Below, one piece after another: positions 53,876-63,266 of a stretch of 64,000 nucleotides of DNA. The stretch is from positions 1 to 64,000 of the forward strand of contig NZ_SIJB01000027.1 in NCBI RefSeq assembly GCF_009910845.1. The letters are read 5' to 3'. The number at the start of each line of letters is the position of its first letter. Positions within the stretch are counted from its first letter, which is position 1. The notes under the pieces are model-generated. The model saw only the letters and a list, made by a program, of their open reading frames with translations. It was not told the DNA's origin and ran no database searches. Source of the stretch: Chengkuizengella marina (GTDB lineage: Bacteria > Bacillota > Bacilli > Paenibacillales > KCTC-33759). A program made the position numbers and the translations under genes.

Positions 53876-54156
53876 TTTTTCACATCCTCTGGTTAACCCA
53901 GCTTTGTTTAATAAAGCCTAGGTTTCACTGTATAAATTTCAAATCATTATACAGTATAATGATTCATTAATTCAACTTCTTTCTCCAAAAACCACAAAAG
54001 CATCTTAAACACTATCCTTCTAATTAAGATCTTAAAAAACCCTCTATTTATCACAAAAACAATATACATAAAACATGAAAATTAAAGTAGTATTATGTAA
54101 TTAAATATTGTAAAATAGAATATATGTTCGTAAGTTTAAAATAAAAGAGGTCTATC

Positions 54157-54723
54157 ATGATTGAAAGTGAAAAAGATATTATAAAACTAGTGCAAGAAGA
54201 CAATTGGATGATGGATATCATACTAGCTGCAAAAACACTAGAATTACCAGATTGGTGGATATGTGCGGGATTTATCCGAAATAAGATATGGGATACATTA
54301 CATCATTTTAGTGAAAGAACCGTTTTATCAGATATTGATGTGATTTATTTTGATCATTCGCTTATTGATGAAAAACATGAAAAGAAACTAGAAGAAAAAC
54401 TTAAAACGATCATGCCAAACATCCCTTGGGAGGTTACAAATGAGGCAAGAATGCATGTAATGAATGGTCTCCCTCCTTACTCATCTTCAGTTGACGCTAT
54501 TTCAAAATTTCCTGAAACAGCCACAGCTTTAGGATTAAAATTAGATACAAATAACAACCTAATTTTAACTGCCCCATGTGGAATTGAAGATGTAATCAAT
54601 CTAGAAGTAAAGCCCACTCCACATTTCTTAAGTAGTGAGAAACTTTTATCTATTTATAAAAAGAGAGTCTCGCAAAAAAATTGGAAGTCTACCTGGTACA
54701 AAATTAAAATAACTACCCCTTAG
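54157..54723 (+). CDS. Nucleotidyltransferase-family protein (NTP_transf_6/DUF925)
   Basis: Protein of 188 aa that fits the NTP_transf_6 family. It has WWICAGFIRNKIWDTLHHF and SDIDVIYFD, where the paired Asp would bind metal, and PPYSSSVDAISKFPETATALG. These are predicted nucleotidyltransferases of unknown role. AGAGG precedes the ATG. It is transcribed alone on the plus strand. Confidence 0.85.
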   Translation: MIESEKDIIKLVQEDNWMMDIILAAKTLELPDWWICAGFIRNKIWDTLHHFSERTVLSDIDVIYFDHSLIDEKHEKKLEEKLKTIMPNIPWEVTNEARMHVMNGLPPYSSSVDAISKFPETATALGLKLDTNNNLILTAPCGIEDVINLEVKPTPHFLSSEKLLSIYKKRVSQKNWKSTWYKIKITTP

Positions 54724-54754
54724 ATATTAGAACTAAATATAGTTCATCCATTAT

Positions 54755-55078
54755 TTATAAATTACTTTCAGAAATTAAAGCAACTTGATATGGATACAAT
54801 TGGGCTGTCATAATCCCATCTTTTACGGCTGGATCATTTTCCATAATCAAAATGGCTTCATTTTCATTTTTTGCTTTGAATATTACAATCCCAAATGTTG
54901 TCTCATCCATATTTTGTGTTCTACCAGCTAATATTAGTTGTCCTTCACTTTGTAACTGTTGTAGAGCTTTAAAATGTCTTCCTACAATATCATTTTCTTT
55001 ATGTGTCCATTTGGTTTCATCAAGCAATTTTGGGATTAATTTCAGAACATAAATATATTGGCTTGTTGTTTCTAACAT
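54755..55078 (-). CDS. YciI-family protein
   Basis: Small YciI-like ferredoxin-fold protein (107 aa). It has the typical HFKALQQLQSEGQLILAGR and ENDPAVKDGIMTAQLYPY stretches, with His and Asp near the YciI active-site positions. I start at ATG 55076-55078, nine bases after AAGGTG. Function of the family is not established. It is 44 bases downstream of a GNAT gene on the same strand. Confidence 0.86.
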   Translation of the reverse strand: MLETTSQYIYVLKLIPKLLDETKWTHKENDIVGRHFKALQQLQSEGQLILAGRTQNMDETTFGIVIFKAKNENEAILIMENDPAVKDGIMTAQLYPYQVALISESNL

Positions 55079-55121
55079 CTCTATTTTCACCTTTTCTTTT
55101 AAAACTTTTTATTTTCTGGTA

Positions 55122-55574
55122 TTATACTGACAAAAAATAATGAAAGAAATCATCTTTTTCATAACCAAAAGATTCATAAATTCTCTGAGCTGTTAAGTTA
55201 TCTTTCGCTGTAGCTAATTCTATCCCTTTTGCATTTGTCTGCTTAGCAAAGGTTTTTGCTGATTCGAGCAAGTACTGTGCAACTCTTCTCCCTCTATACT
55301 TTTCATTTACATATAAATCATTTAACAACCAAGTTCTTTTCATTGAAACCGATGAAAAAGTAGGATATAGCTGTGTAAATCCAGCTGGAGTTGTTTTCTC
55401 TTGATCTCGAGCTAAAAAGATAATTGATTGTTGATGTTCAAATCTTTCATATAGAAATTTTCTAACACCTTCAATATCTGATTGTTGTTCATAGAAAATT
55501 CTGTACTGATCAAAGAGTTGAGCCACTTCTTCAAGTTCCTGAATAGTTGCTTGGGTAATTTTAATTTGATTCAT
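55122..55574 (-). CDS. GNAT acetyltransferase
   Basis: Acetyltransferase of 150 aa. YRGRRVAQYLLESAKTFAKQ is the acetyl-CoA site and NLTAQRIYESFGYEKDDFF the C-terminal block. The first half has QATIQELEEVAQLFDQYRIFY and LLNDLYVNEKYRG, a common group of small Bacillus GNATs. AAGGAGG precedes the ATG. Substrate unknown. Confidence 0.88.
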   Translation of the reverse strand: MNQIKITQATIQELEEVAQLFDQYRIFYEQQSDIEGVRKFLYERFEHQQSIIFLARDQEKTTPAGFTQLYPTFSSVSMKRTWLLNDLYVNEKYRGRRVAQYLLESAKTFAKQTNAKGIELATAKDNLTAQRIYESFGYEKDDFFHYFLSV

Positions 55575-55675
55575 TTTATAATCCTCCTTTTTGAGTACAT
55601 TTCTTTACTTAATAAAAATATTTTTATTTTGAAAAATTTTTTTTCTAAAATCTACTACTCTTTCAAGTACCACCC

Positions 55676-56422
55676 CTACCCGTCTTGATCATTAGATAAA
55701 GTAACCTCGTTCGCTATTTTTTTTAATTCATCAATTGCATTTTCCACCGCTACACAATACCCACATTCTTTAAACATTTCGATATCATTATAATCATCAC
55801 CAAACACCATGACATCAGACATTTGTAATCCATTACGAGTACATAACGTTGAAATTCCTGTTGCCTTAGAAACATTTTTGTTCATTATCTGAATTAACTC
55901 CCCTTCATCTGTTGCCACTATCTTTACTCTCCCATTAAATCTTTCCTTTAGTTGATCAATATTGTTAAATCCTGTCATGATTATTTTGGTTGCCTCTAGT
56001 TGTTTAAGCTCATCCATACTCAGCACAATCGGACTTGTATCTATATTAAAAAATGCGGCATCAACGTCAGAAATTCCCTTATTTGAAAACCATTTATCCT
56101 CCAATTCAATACTCAAATGACATTTTGGTGAGATTGTTAAACAGTAATGTATGATTTCAGCTGATAGTTTTTTTGATATGTATATATGTTCTTTATAGCT
56201 ATTATCAATAATATAACCCCCATTGTAAAAAACAAATGAGCAATTTTTCATCATTACTTCAGGTACAAACTTCTTAACTGAACGCGGTGGTCTTGCAGTT
56301 GCAATGATAATTTTTATATCATGTTTGATACAAGTCATTACTGCATCCATATTTCGATGAGAAATTTCTTTATTAGAATTTAAAAAAGTGCCATCCAAAT
56401 CTAACACAACTGCAGAAATCAT
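55676..56422 (-). CDS. HAD-superfamily Cof-type phosphatase
   Basis: Cof/YwpJ-type phosphatase of 248 aa. Motif I is VVLDLDGTFLNSNKEIS, motif II is in IIATARPPRSVK, and motif IV is VMVFGDDYNDIEMFKECG. The C-terminus contains AVENAIDELKKIANEVT, typical of Cof proteins. AAGGAG precedes the ATG. It is a different paralogue from the one at 12070. Substrate unknown. Confidence 0.9.
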   Translation of the reverse strand: MISAVVLDLDGTFLNSNKEISHRNMDAVMTCIKHDIKIIIATARPPRSVKKFVPEVMMKNCSFVFYNGGYIIDNSYKEHIYISKKLSAEIIHYCLTISPKCHLSIELEDKWFSNKGISDVDAAFFNIDTSPIVLSMDELKQLEATKIIMTGFNNIDQLKERFNGRVKIVATDEGELIQIMNKNVSKATGISTLCTRNGLQMSDVMVFGDDYNDIEMFKECGYCVAVENAIDELKKIANEVTLSNDQDG

Positions 56423-56549
56423 AAATCCACTCCTTATTTTAAGAAATTTCTTATTAATATATCATAACAAAATATCATAGATAGAACAGTAGATCGTTAT
56501 TACTTATATAAAAATACTAAAGAATAATCTCTATTTTAAGTACTATAAA

Positions 56550-56577
56550 AGCAAAAAAGGAGAGATATCCCCCCCTA
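56550..56577 (-). terminator. Possible terminator after BtrH-like gene
   Basis: The minus strand reads GGGGGGGATATCTCTCC followed by six T. The stem is imperfect around GATATC, so this is tentative. Confidence 0.4.
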
Positions 56578-56594
56578 ATTAAAATTATCATATT

Positions 56595-57518
56595 TTACAA
56601 ATTTAAAATCTCTTTCCTTATCTCTTCTTCTATATCTGCAAGTTGAACAAACTTATCAGCCACACTATTCCACAGATTAGATGTTGCAAATGAATGGCAT
56701 TGACCAAATAATTTACTTTGTGTTTCCTTCAATTTTGCAATATGATCATTTTTATTTATAAAAAACAATGAAAAGTCATGTGCTCGTCTTGCTGCCAATG
56801 GAAGGGCAAAAAATATTAAGTGCCCAATCTCTTTCTCTGAAATATTTTGCCTTCTTAACTGTTTTGATTTAAACAATATTGCTTCTTTGCCAAACTCTGA
56901 TTTATGATCAACATTCTGCTGGTTCAAATAAATTTTTTTAAAATTTTGTATTGCTTTCACATAAATGTCTTCTTGAGTAAGGTTGCTAGTCCTTTTAGGT
57001 GCATGCCAATAGCGAAAATGACCTCGTTTATAGTGAATTTGATCTGCTCTCCAAGCTTTTTCTAATTGGTTTAATGACAATGAAACAAAAGGATATCCGG
57101 CAGGGTCATGGAGCAAAATTTCATAATCATTTATTTCAATTGCCAGTACATAATGATCAGCCCCACCTAAAAATTTATGATTTGGTAAATAAGTCAAGTA
57201 CCCCATGTCAAGAGGCCCTAACATAACTACCGAATTGGAAAGGGATAGTTTAAGTTCTTTTAATGGTATAGATTCTTTCTCTAAACTAGCATTTTCTTTA
57301 ACCTTAAATCCTAAAGTTTCAAATGCCACATTAATTGCCTTGTCAGGACTACTTGTACAATCATCAAAATATATTAAATCATCAAAAATACTTGCTCCTA
57401 GTGAAAAACCTGAAAGAACTTCTATAAGAGAAGGAGAAATGTTTTCTCCTATCGATGATAATAACATTGCAGCTGAATTAGCATAACAGTAAGCGCCATT
57501 ACCTATATATGAATTCAT
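56595..57518 (-). CDS. BtrH_N-domain protein, papain-like fold (C39-like)
   Basis: Protein of 307 aa whose first half matches the BtrH N-terminal domain: GNGAYCYANSAAMLLSSIGE with a possible catalytic Cys11, then GADHYVLAIEINDYEILLHDPAGYP with His and Asp to complete a papain-like triad. In butirosin synthesis BtrH transfers an acyl group from carrier protein to the aminoglycoside. The C-terminal half is helical with little similarity that I recognise. No biosynthetic genes are nearby. AGGAGAGG precedes the ATG. Converts to a stand-alone acyltransferase or peptidase; the role is unknown. Confidence 0.7.
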   Translation of the reverse strand: MNSYIGNGAYCYANSAAMLLSSIGENISPSLIEVLSGFSLGASIFDDLIYFDDCTSSPDKAINVAFETLGFKVKENASLEKESIPLKELKLSLSNSVVMLGPLDMGYLTYLPNHKFLGGADHYVLAIEINDYEILLHDPAGYPFVSLSLNQLEKAWRADQIHYKRGHFRYWHAPKRTSNLTQEDIYVKAIQNFKKIYLNQQNVDHKSEFGKEAILFKSKQLRRQNISEKEIGHLIFFALPLAARRAHDFSLFFINKNDHIAKLKETQSKLFGQCHSFATSNLWNSVADKFVQLADIEEEIRKEILNL

Positions 57519-57572
57519 CTCATCTATCCTCTCCTGATTGCTATTTATTTATATGAAAATTCAAAATGTGGA

Positions 57573-58536
57573 TTATAGGGGTTTTACAGGTATATAAGCT
57601 TCAATTACGATTTCATCTGCATCTTTAGGTGACAAATAAAACTCTAAGCAAGGTTTGTCATCTAATTCATACATGCTTCCAGGCAGCCAAGTGCTATACA
57701 TATAATCAAAAGCACGATTCATTTCTATGATTGCATGTTCAAATGAATTTTCATTGGTTTGATCCACTTCAATTCTACTAAAAGCATACTGTCCACCTTC
57801 AACATTTTGTATCCCAATGTCCTCGGTTCCTTCTGTTATATGGTTGGGAATTGTAAAGGCAGCGTCATACCTCCGTTTATGGCTTGGTGTTATCTCTTGA
57901 AAATCGTAATAGATGCCCATGCAGATCGTCTGCTTATCAAAAAGTGTTCGAGCTGCTAGCCATGATGCAGTTTTATCAAAGGCTTTTGTAATATGTGTAT
58001 TGTACATTCCTTTCTCATATCCTTGTAAATGGCGGGTATACGCAACTTGATAGCTAGGTAATTCTTTTACCCCTACAAATCACATTTGTATCTCTATGAG
58101 TTTCATAAATCAGTTTAGCGGCCGCTTCACTACATAAATCATAATCTATTGATTGAGAAGTTTCTTTGCAATCTTTGCTTTCCATTTTGCAAATCTTGCT
58201 ATTATAATTTTTCCTGTATTCACTTGCACTCATTTTAAAATGTGCTTTAAAAGCTCTAGAAAAAACGGAAGAAGAAGAAAAACCTGTATCCAAAGCAATT
58301 TCTGTTATAGATAAACGTTGATTCATTACTAATCGTTTCGCTGCTCGTTCTAAACGAGATCTTTTAACAAAATCATTAACGTTTTCATTGAGGATAGCCT
58401 TAAAAATACGATGAAAGTGGAATGGCGAAAAGGATGCCAATTGAGATAGATTTTGGAGGGATAAATCCTTATTTAGATTATTTTGAATGTAGTTTATTAC
58501 GTTATTTATTCGTGTTAAATAGTCATTTCTTTGCAC
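57573..58536 (-). pseudogene. AraC-GyrI regulator gene split by a frameshift
   Basis: The first 160 codons encode an AraC DNA-binding domain (LSQLASFSPFHFHRIFKAI, FSSSSVFSRAFKAHFKMS). They run into a stop after VICRGKRIT. In another frame the sequence continues directly as VKELPSYQVAYTRHLQGYEK, joining a 144-codon GyrI-like domain (CLEFYLSPKDADEIVIEAYIPV). The joint is the GGGG run, 58070-58073 on the plus strand, where one base is extra. The intact form is at 28834. If real, no full regulator is made; if it is a homopolymer sequencing error, the gene is intact. The isolated halves could still be expressed. Confidence 0.82.
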
Positions 58537-58620
58537 TCACGTTACCCCATTTATGTTAAATCTATTTTTAATTTTCTAATTTCCCCTATGGGGAAGCCAT
58601 CTTAGTTAGAGTCAGGGGGT

Positions 58621-58654
58621 AAAAAAAGGAAAAAGGAGTAAAGCCACTCCTTTT
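58621..58654 (-). terminator. Terminator after small membrane protein gene
   Basis: AAAAGGAGT (58631-58639) pairs with ACTCCTTTT (58646-58654); on the minus strand more T follow. Confidence 0.8.
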
Positions 58655-58691
58655 TATGTATATATTCTCTATGCTAATTCTTCTAAAAAAG

Positions 58692-59018
58692 TTATTGATT
58701 GGAAGCATTCTCTATTTCAATTGAACCATCTTCTTTAGATTCAATCATTGCTTCCAATCCACCAAATTTTTGTGCTAATGCATTATAAACTACAGCATAT
58801 AACATACCAAATAAGCCGTAAAATACAATAAACATTAAAGGGTAAAGCAGCATAATAGCAAAGGCCATACCTACTATTGCTGAATCTCCTATTGCAAGAC
58901 CTACCAACAAAGTAATTAATCCTCCGACTATAAATAAACTTGACGGTACAATTAGTAAGTAGATTATTGCTTTAAATACACTTTTAGGAGTAAATTTTTT
59001 GAATTCTACCTTTTGCAT
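58692..59018 (-). CDS. Small membrane protein, DUF3566-like
   Basis: Membrane protein of 108 aa with two long hydrophobic segments (about 16-42 and 45-72) followed by YAVVYNALAQKFGGLEA and an acidic tail. The pattern resembles the DUF3566 family of small membrane proteins. AAGGAGG precedes the ATG. A terminator follows, so it is transcribed alone. Function unknown. Confidence 0.68.
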   Translation of the reverse strand: MQKVEFKKFTPKSVFKAIIYLLIVPSSLFIVGGLITLLVGLAIGDSAIVGMAFAIMLLYPLMFIVFYGLFGMLYAVVYNALAQKFGGLEAMIESKEDGSIEIENASNQ

Positions 59019-59148
59019 AACTTAACACCTCCTTAATGGGAATTTCTACTATCGGTTAAATACTTATTCATTTTACACTAATAAAAGATGAATAAGTAGT
59101 TGAATTAAATAAATCTCTAACAGTGTTATTTATTCAGGACACTTTTGT

Positions 59149-59907
59149 TTATTTTAAAAGAGTAGATTTTAATTGAATCGCTTTTTTTGGAAAATCTGTA
59201 ATCAAAGCAGATAAACCCTTTAATAGTATCTGTTTCATTTCTAGTTCATCGTTAATCGTATATACTCTAATAGGGATTTGTTGTTGGGCTTGAGAAATCA
59301 TATTTGAAAACGCAAATGATTTATTACAATGCAGTGCTGAAGCCCCTATGCTTTTCACATATTTCCACGGTTGATATAAGATATCATAAGTAAGAACAGC
59401 TATCTCTATTTCTTTATCAAGTTGTTTAACCTTTACTAAGCTATAGTGGTTAAAAGATGATATAATCACGGAAGTAGATAAACCATGTATATGAACTAAT
59501 TGAATCACTTTCTCTTCTAATCCTTCATATTGTAAAATATCGTTTTTAAGTTCAATATTTAGCAGTAATTTTTTATCCGATATCCACTCTAAAACTTCAT
59601 TTAGAGTTGGAATTGTCTCTCCTTTAAGATAATTAGAATACCAACCACCTGCATCTAATTGTTTCAGTTCATTTAATGTTTTTTCATGTACAAAACCTGT
59701 ACCATTTGTAGTTCGATCCACCTTTTCATCGTGTATTACAACAACTTCTCCATCTTTTGTCAAGTGAACATCAAGCTCTATTCCATTTGCACCAACATGA
59801 AACGCCTCTTGGAATGCAACCATCGTATTTTCTGGATGAGTACCACTTGAGCCTCGATGTGCAAAAATGAGTGTTTCAATTTGAGAATCGCTTATTTTCT
59901 TTGCCAT
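59149..59907 (-). CDS. Glycerophosphodiester phosphodiesterase
   Basis: GDPD enzyme of 252 aa that releases glycerol-3-phosphate from glycerophosphodiesters. Motif FAHRGSSGTHPENTMVAF has the first His-Arg and the metal Glu, and GIELDVHLTKDGEVVVIHDEKVDRTTNGTG has the metal residues and catalytic His. AGAGGTG precedes the ATG. Its start overlaps the PfpI-type gene by 16 bases, so the two are coupled. Confidence 0.92.
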   Translation of the reverse strand: MAKKISDSQIETLIFAHRGSSGTHPENTMVAFQEAFHVGANGIELDVHLTKDGEVVVIHDEKVDRTTNGTGFVHEKTLNELKQLDAGGWYSNYLKGETIPTLNEVLEWISDKKLLLNIELKNDILQYEGLEEKVIQLVHIHGLSTSVIISSFNHYSLVKVKQLDKEIEIAVLTYDILYQPWKYVKSIGASALHCNKSFAFSNMISQAQQQIPIRVYTINDELEMKQILLKGLSALITDFPKKAIQLKSTLLK

Positions 59908-60497
59908 ACTACACCTCTACGTTCATACTCCATTCTATTTTCAACAGAAGCTGCAATCTCTGAACCGGCAAACCTTTCAATAATCCATAAAGCTAAATCT
60001 ATTCCAGAAGATACTCCACGTGCAGTAATCACATCCCCGTCATCCACAATTCTATAATTTAATAAATCAGCACCATACGTTTTAAGTTCCTCAGTTGCTA
60101 AGTGATGCATGGTTGCTTTTTTCCCCTTTAAAATCCCTGATGCACCTAACAACATTCCTCCAGTACATACTCCAGCCATAATTGTTCCTAAACAAGACAT
60201 TTCTGAAATGATTCTAGGTAAGTACCCTTTTTCCACTTCGTTTCTTACACCATGGACAGATTTATGATTCCAACCTCCTCCTGGGATGATCAACAAATCC
60301 GGTCTATTACTAATTTGCAAGTATTCTTCTACAGAAACTTGTACACCATAAGATGCTTTTAATTGCCTATTAGGATCACTGCCTACTAACTCAACATGAA
60401 ACGGTGCTCCATTATCCATTGCTCTTTTTAAAACTTCAAATGGAGCCAATGCAACCAATTCTCCAAAACCCTCAAATAAAACAATTTGGATTTTCAT
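59892..60497 (-). CDS. DJ-1/PfpI-family protein
   Basis: Class I glutamine amidotransferase-like protein of the DJ-1/PfpI superfamily (201 aa). The nucleophile elbow is MAGVCTGGMLLG with Cys111, and RGVSSGIDLALWIIERF follows. LLIIPGGGWNHKS is the oxyanion region. Members are glyoxalases, amidases or chaperones, and the sequence does not settle which. It overlaps the GDPD gene by 16 bases. GGGGG precedes the ATG. Confidence 0.9.
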   Translation of the reverse strand: MKIQIVLFEGFGELVALAPFEVLKRAMDNGAPFHVELVGSDPNRQLKASYGVQVSVEEYLQISNRPDLLIIPGGGWNHKSVHGVRNEVEKGYLPRIISEMSCLGTIMAGVCTGGMLLGASGILKGKKATMHHLATEELKTYGADLLNYRIVDDGDVITARGVSSGIDLALWIIERFAGSEIAASVENRMEYERRGVVWQRK

Positions 60498-60573
60498 TTC
60501 TGTAAATCCCCCATTATTTTAACTTTTCCAATACTAAAGTTCTTTTCATCACGTAATACATTTTAAGAAACAT

Positions 60574-61032
60574 TTATAACTTTTTTTCAAAACATAAACT
60601 TGACTTACTGTATATGTATTCTCCAAAAGCTTCGATCTCATGGTAACCATGTTTTTTATAAAAACTAATAGCTTCTGACTGTTTTATTCCTGTTTCTAAT
60701 TTAATTACTTTGTAATGGAGTTCTTTCGCTTTACCTTCTAAAAAGTTTAATATTACTGAAGCAATGCCTTTATTACGATATGATGAGTCTACGTAAAACC
60801 GTTTTAGTTCTATCACCTTCTTTTCGAGAGGTCGAATAGCACCACACCCAACAGGGATTTGGCCGTAATATGCTATTGAAAAAATCGTTTCAGATATATT
60901 AGGTTTTTCAAAATCAATTGTAAAGATGGCTTCTGGTGGATATTTCTTGGATAATTCTGAGTCTAATTTTGATATTAATTGTCTTAAATCAGGATGTTTA
61001 GGTTCCACAATTTCTACTCTGAGTTGTTCCAT
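60574..61032 (-). CDS. GNAT acetyltransferase
   Basis: Acetyltransferase of 152 aa. PVGCGAIRPLEKKVIELKRF gives the N-terminal block, RNKGIASVILNFLEGKA the acetyl-CoA loop, and EAISFYKKHGYHEIEAFG the end. This matches the common PhnO/ElaA-like small GNATs with LDSELSKKYPPEA. AGGAGTG precedes the ATG. Substrate unknown. Confidence 0.9.
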   Translation of the reverse strand: MEQLRVEIVEPKHPDLRQLISKLDSELSKKYPPEAIFTIDFEKPNISETIFSIAYYGQIPVGCGAIRPLEKKVIELKRFYVDSSYRNKGIASVILNFLEGKAKELHYKVIKLETGIKQSEAISFYKKHGYHEIEAFGEYIYSKSSLCFEKKL

Positions 61033-61141
61033 TATATTTCACTCCTGGATCAATAAATTTATATTATCATTTAATTTCGTATGACTTATAACAAGGAAAT
61101 GATCTATTGATGTCGTATGGAATATTTCAAATGCAACATTC

Positions 61142-61744
61142 TTAATTTCTGTTTTTAATAAAATCAAAAATTTGTTGATAATAGCTCCCACTATCATTTA
61201 ATATGTGCTTTTTATAAACTATTCTTCCCTTGCTTTCATTTTTATTGTTTATTTCAATAGCCTTTATCTTACTTAAACAACCTTCATATAATTGGATCAC
61301 TTCATTAAGTTTTACTTTAAAAATACTAGCGACTTCCTCTTGTTGTAGTTTAAATTGTGGAATGATATCTGTTTCATATAAAAATACATGACAGAACTCA
61401 CGATCAATAATGGTTTCTGTTCTTATTTCTTCCTTAATAATACCTATTGAAACTAAATCCTCAAATTTCAATTTCAATCCCAATTCTTCTTCTACTTCTC
61501 TTATTCCATCTTTAATGCTTTCACTTGCAAGTAAATGACCAGCTGAAGTAATGTCTAAAAAATTAGGATAATCCTCTTTACAGGCAGCTCTTTTTTGAAA
61601 TAATATATATGTAATTCCTTTCTCTCTAACTGTAATCCAACAATGGAAAGTTTCATGCCAATATCCCTTTTTATGTACTATGTCTCTGGATTGTTTCCCT
61701 ATCAAATTCATTTCTTCATCAAAAATATGCAGTAATTCTGACAT
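61142..61744 (-). CDS. NUDIX hydrolase
   Basis: NUDIX hydrolase of about 200 aa. The Nudix box is GHLLASESIKDGIREVEEELG, whose Glu and Arg residues bind metal and substrate. MSELLHIFDEEMNLIGKQSR and HETFHCWI mark the IPP-isomerase-like subgroup (YfcD-type) that acts on nucleotide diphosphate derivatives. I start at ATG 61742-61744; the preceding AAGAGTGAG is a weak ribosome site, but family alignment supports this start. No partner nearby. Confidence 0.87.
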   Translation of the reverse strand: MSELLHIFDEEMNLIGKQSRDIVHKKGYWHETFHCWITVREKGITYILFQKRAACKEDYPNFLDITSAGHLLASESIKDGIREVEEELGLKLKFEDLVSIGIIKEEIRTETIIDREFCHVFLYETDIIPQFKLQQEEVASIFKVKLNEVIQLYEGCLSKIKAIEINNKNESKGRIVYKKHILNDSGSYYQQIFDFIKNRN

Positions 61745-61835
61745 GTTCTCACTCTTTTCAATAATGCAAAGTATTTGTGTAAATTCTATACAAGACGAAA
61801 AATATATCATTCCCTTACATGTTAAATTCATTATA

Positions 61836-61880
61836 TAGCAAAAAAGAGCTAAAGTTCTAAAGAAGTTATTAGCTCTTTTC
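61836..61880 (-). terminator. Terminator after alpha/beta hydrolase gene
   Basis: AAAGAGCTAA (61843-61852) pairs with TTAGCTCTTT (61869-61878); the minus strand continues into T. Confidence 0.8.
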
Positions 61881-61962
61881 TCATATTATTGTTTAAATGT
61901 TACTAATTCAGTTAGTTCTACAAACTCGTATGTTATAGAGTGATTTCTACAATTAAACGTTA

Positions 61963-62868
61963 TTAAACTATCATCGTTTCCTTCTCAACTAAAAAATTAA
62001 TTATTTCTTTATTAATTAATTCTGGTTGTTCTCCATTTATACTATGACCGGCATCTTTAATAATTTTTAAATTCAATCCAAGTTCTGCATATGCTTGTTT
62101 TATATCTGGTTTATAAACAAGTTTGTCGTGATCACCAATTAAAAATAAGGCATTATCTCTGAATTGCGAAAATGTCTGAATCTCATGTGATGCAATATTA
62201 CGAACTAACGGGACGCTATGTTTAAAAATGTAATAGAAATGTTTAAATACTTCATCATTGTCAGCCAACTTAATATTTGGACCGCTCAGTTTTTGGAAGA
62301 GCTTCTCAGCATTTTTCTCATTTGGATTTAATATTTCTGGCATAAAAACTTTGATCGTTCTAAGAGTATATAGGAACTTCTTCAATCCATTTACTTTTAT
62401 AGGAAGATGCCCAGCCATGCCTACTAATTTATTAACTTTGTCGGGATATTTTATAGCATAATTCAACATTAAGATTACACCAAATGAAACTCCAATCATA
62501 TTCGCTTCTTTAATATTTAATGTATTTATGATTTCATTGATCCATTTTGTTTCATCAAAGTTTTTAAAAAATAACTCATTTGGTTCACTTTTCCCTGCAG
62601 CACCCAAAGTATCTACTGCAACTACATAAAAATGTTTTGTTAATTCTCGAATATTCTGAATCCACATTAAAGCTGAATTGTCACCAGTCCCATGAAACAT
62701 GACTAAGGTGGGTTTTGTCTTGTCACCAGCAGTTATGATATGTGTTCTCCCATACGTTGTTTCAATATCTTGTTCTTGAACCTCCACACCCCACATTTTT
62801 AATAATATATCATACGACTCATATAACAGCTTCTTGCCTTCCTCGCTCTTAAATACTTTTTTTGGCAT
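61963..62868 (-). CDS. Alpha/beta-fold hydrolase
   Basis: Alpha/beta hydrolase of 301 aa. The nucleophile elbow is MIGVSFGVILML (GxSxG with Ser), the oxyanion region VMFHGTGDNSALMW, the acid is in LIGDHDKLVY and the catalytic His in DAGHSING. It belongs to the broad group near haloperoxidases and lipases. GGAGG precedes the ATG by eight bases. Transcribed alone. Substrate unknown. Confidence 0.88.
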   Translation of the reverse strand: MPKKVFKSEEGKKLLYESYDILLKMWGVEVQEQDIETTYGRTHIITAGDKTKPTLVMFHGTGDNSALMWIQNIRELTKHFYVVAVDTLGAAGKSEPNELFFKNFDETKWINEIINTLNIKEANMIGVSFGVILMLNYAIKYPDKVNKLVGMAGHLPIKVNGLKKFLYTLRTIKVFMPEILNPNEKNAEKLFQKLSGPNIKLADNDEVFKHFYYIFKHSVPLVRNIASHEIQTFSQFRDNALFLIGDHDKLVYKPDIKQAYAELGLNLKIIKDAGHSINGEQPELINKEIINFLVEKETMIV

Positions 62869-63087
62869 TCATATAGCCTCCTATTTTAACAAGATTTATG
62901 TGTTGAATTTTAAAACAAATAGATTCATTTTTTTTTGAAACCGTTTACTGTAAAGGGGGAGGGACTGCTTATGTTCTTTAATGGGTCATAAAAAAATATT
63001 GGATATTTGATTTACGGATGAGGGAGTTTAAGAATTAAAAGTATTAAACAATAGTTTATTTGTTGTGAATTATTTTATTTAATTTTT

Positions 63088-63207
63088 TTGAAAAAGTATA
63101 TACATTTTAAGGAATTAAGTGATCCCAATCACCTTGGTTTAACAAATCGTTCAATAACTGATCACGAAATGTTCATTTTTCCCAATTCAAGGGTAATTGT
63201 TCACTAA
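63088..63207 (+). pseudogene. Short coding-like remnant
   Basis: From TTG 63088 the frame reads MKKYIHFKELSDPNHLGLTN, then RSITDHEMFIFPNSRVIVH to TAA at 63205-63207. It is protein-like but has no ribosome site, and no upstream coding is visible in this frame. It is likely the tail of a decayed gene. The remainder of the gap 62869-63266 shows a GGGGGAGGG and ATG near 62956-62974 leading to a stop after six codons. Confidence 0.28.
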
Positions 63208-63216
63208 TATGAGGAT

Positions 63217-63250
63217 AAAAAAATAACTGCTCTTAAATTAAGCAGTTATT
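63217..63250 (-). terminator. Terminator after small membrane protein gene
   Basis: AATAACTGCT (63222-63231) pairs with AGCAGTTATT (63241-63250); seven T follow on the minus strand. It ends the small gene at 63267. Confidence 0.85.
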
Positions 63251-63266
63251 AAAAAATGACCATATC

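Noticed and set aside
62956-62990. GGGGGAGGG with ATG
   Set aside because: The frame stops after six codons; no support for a gene.
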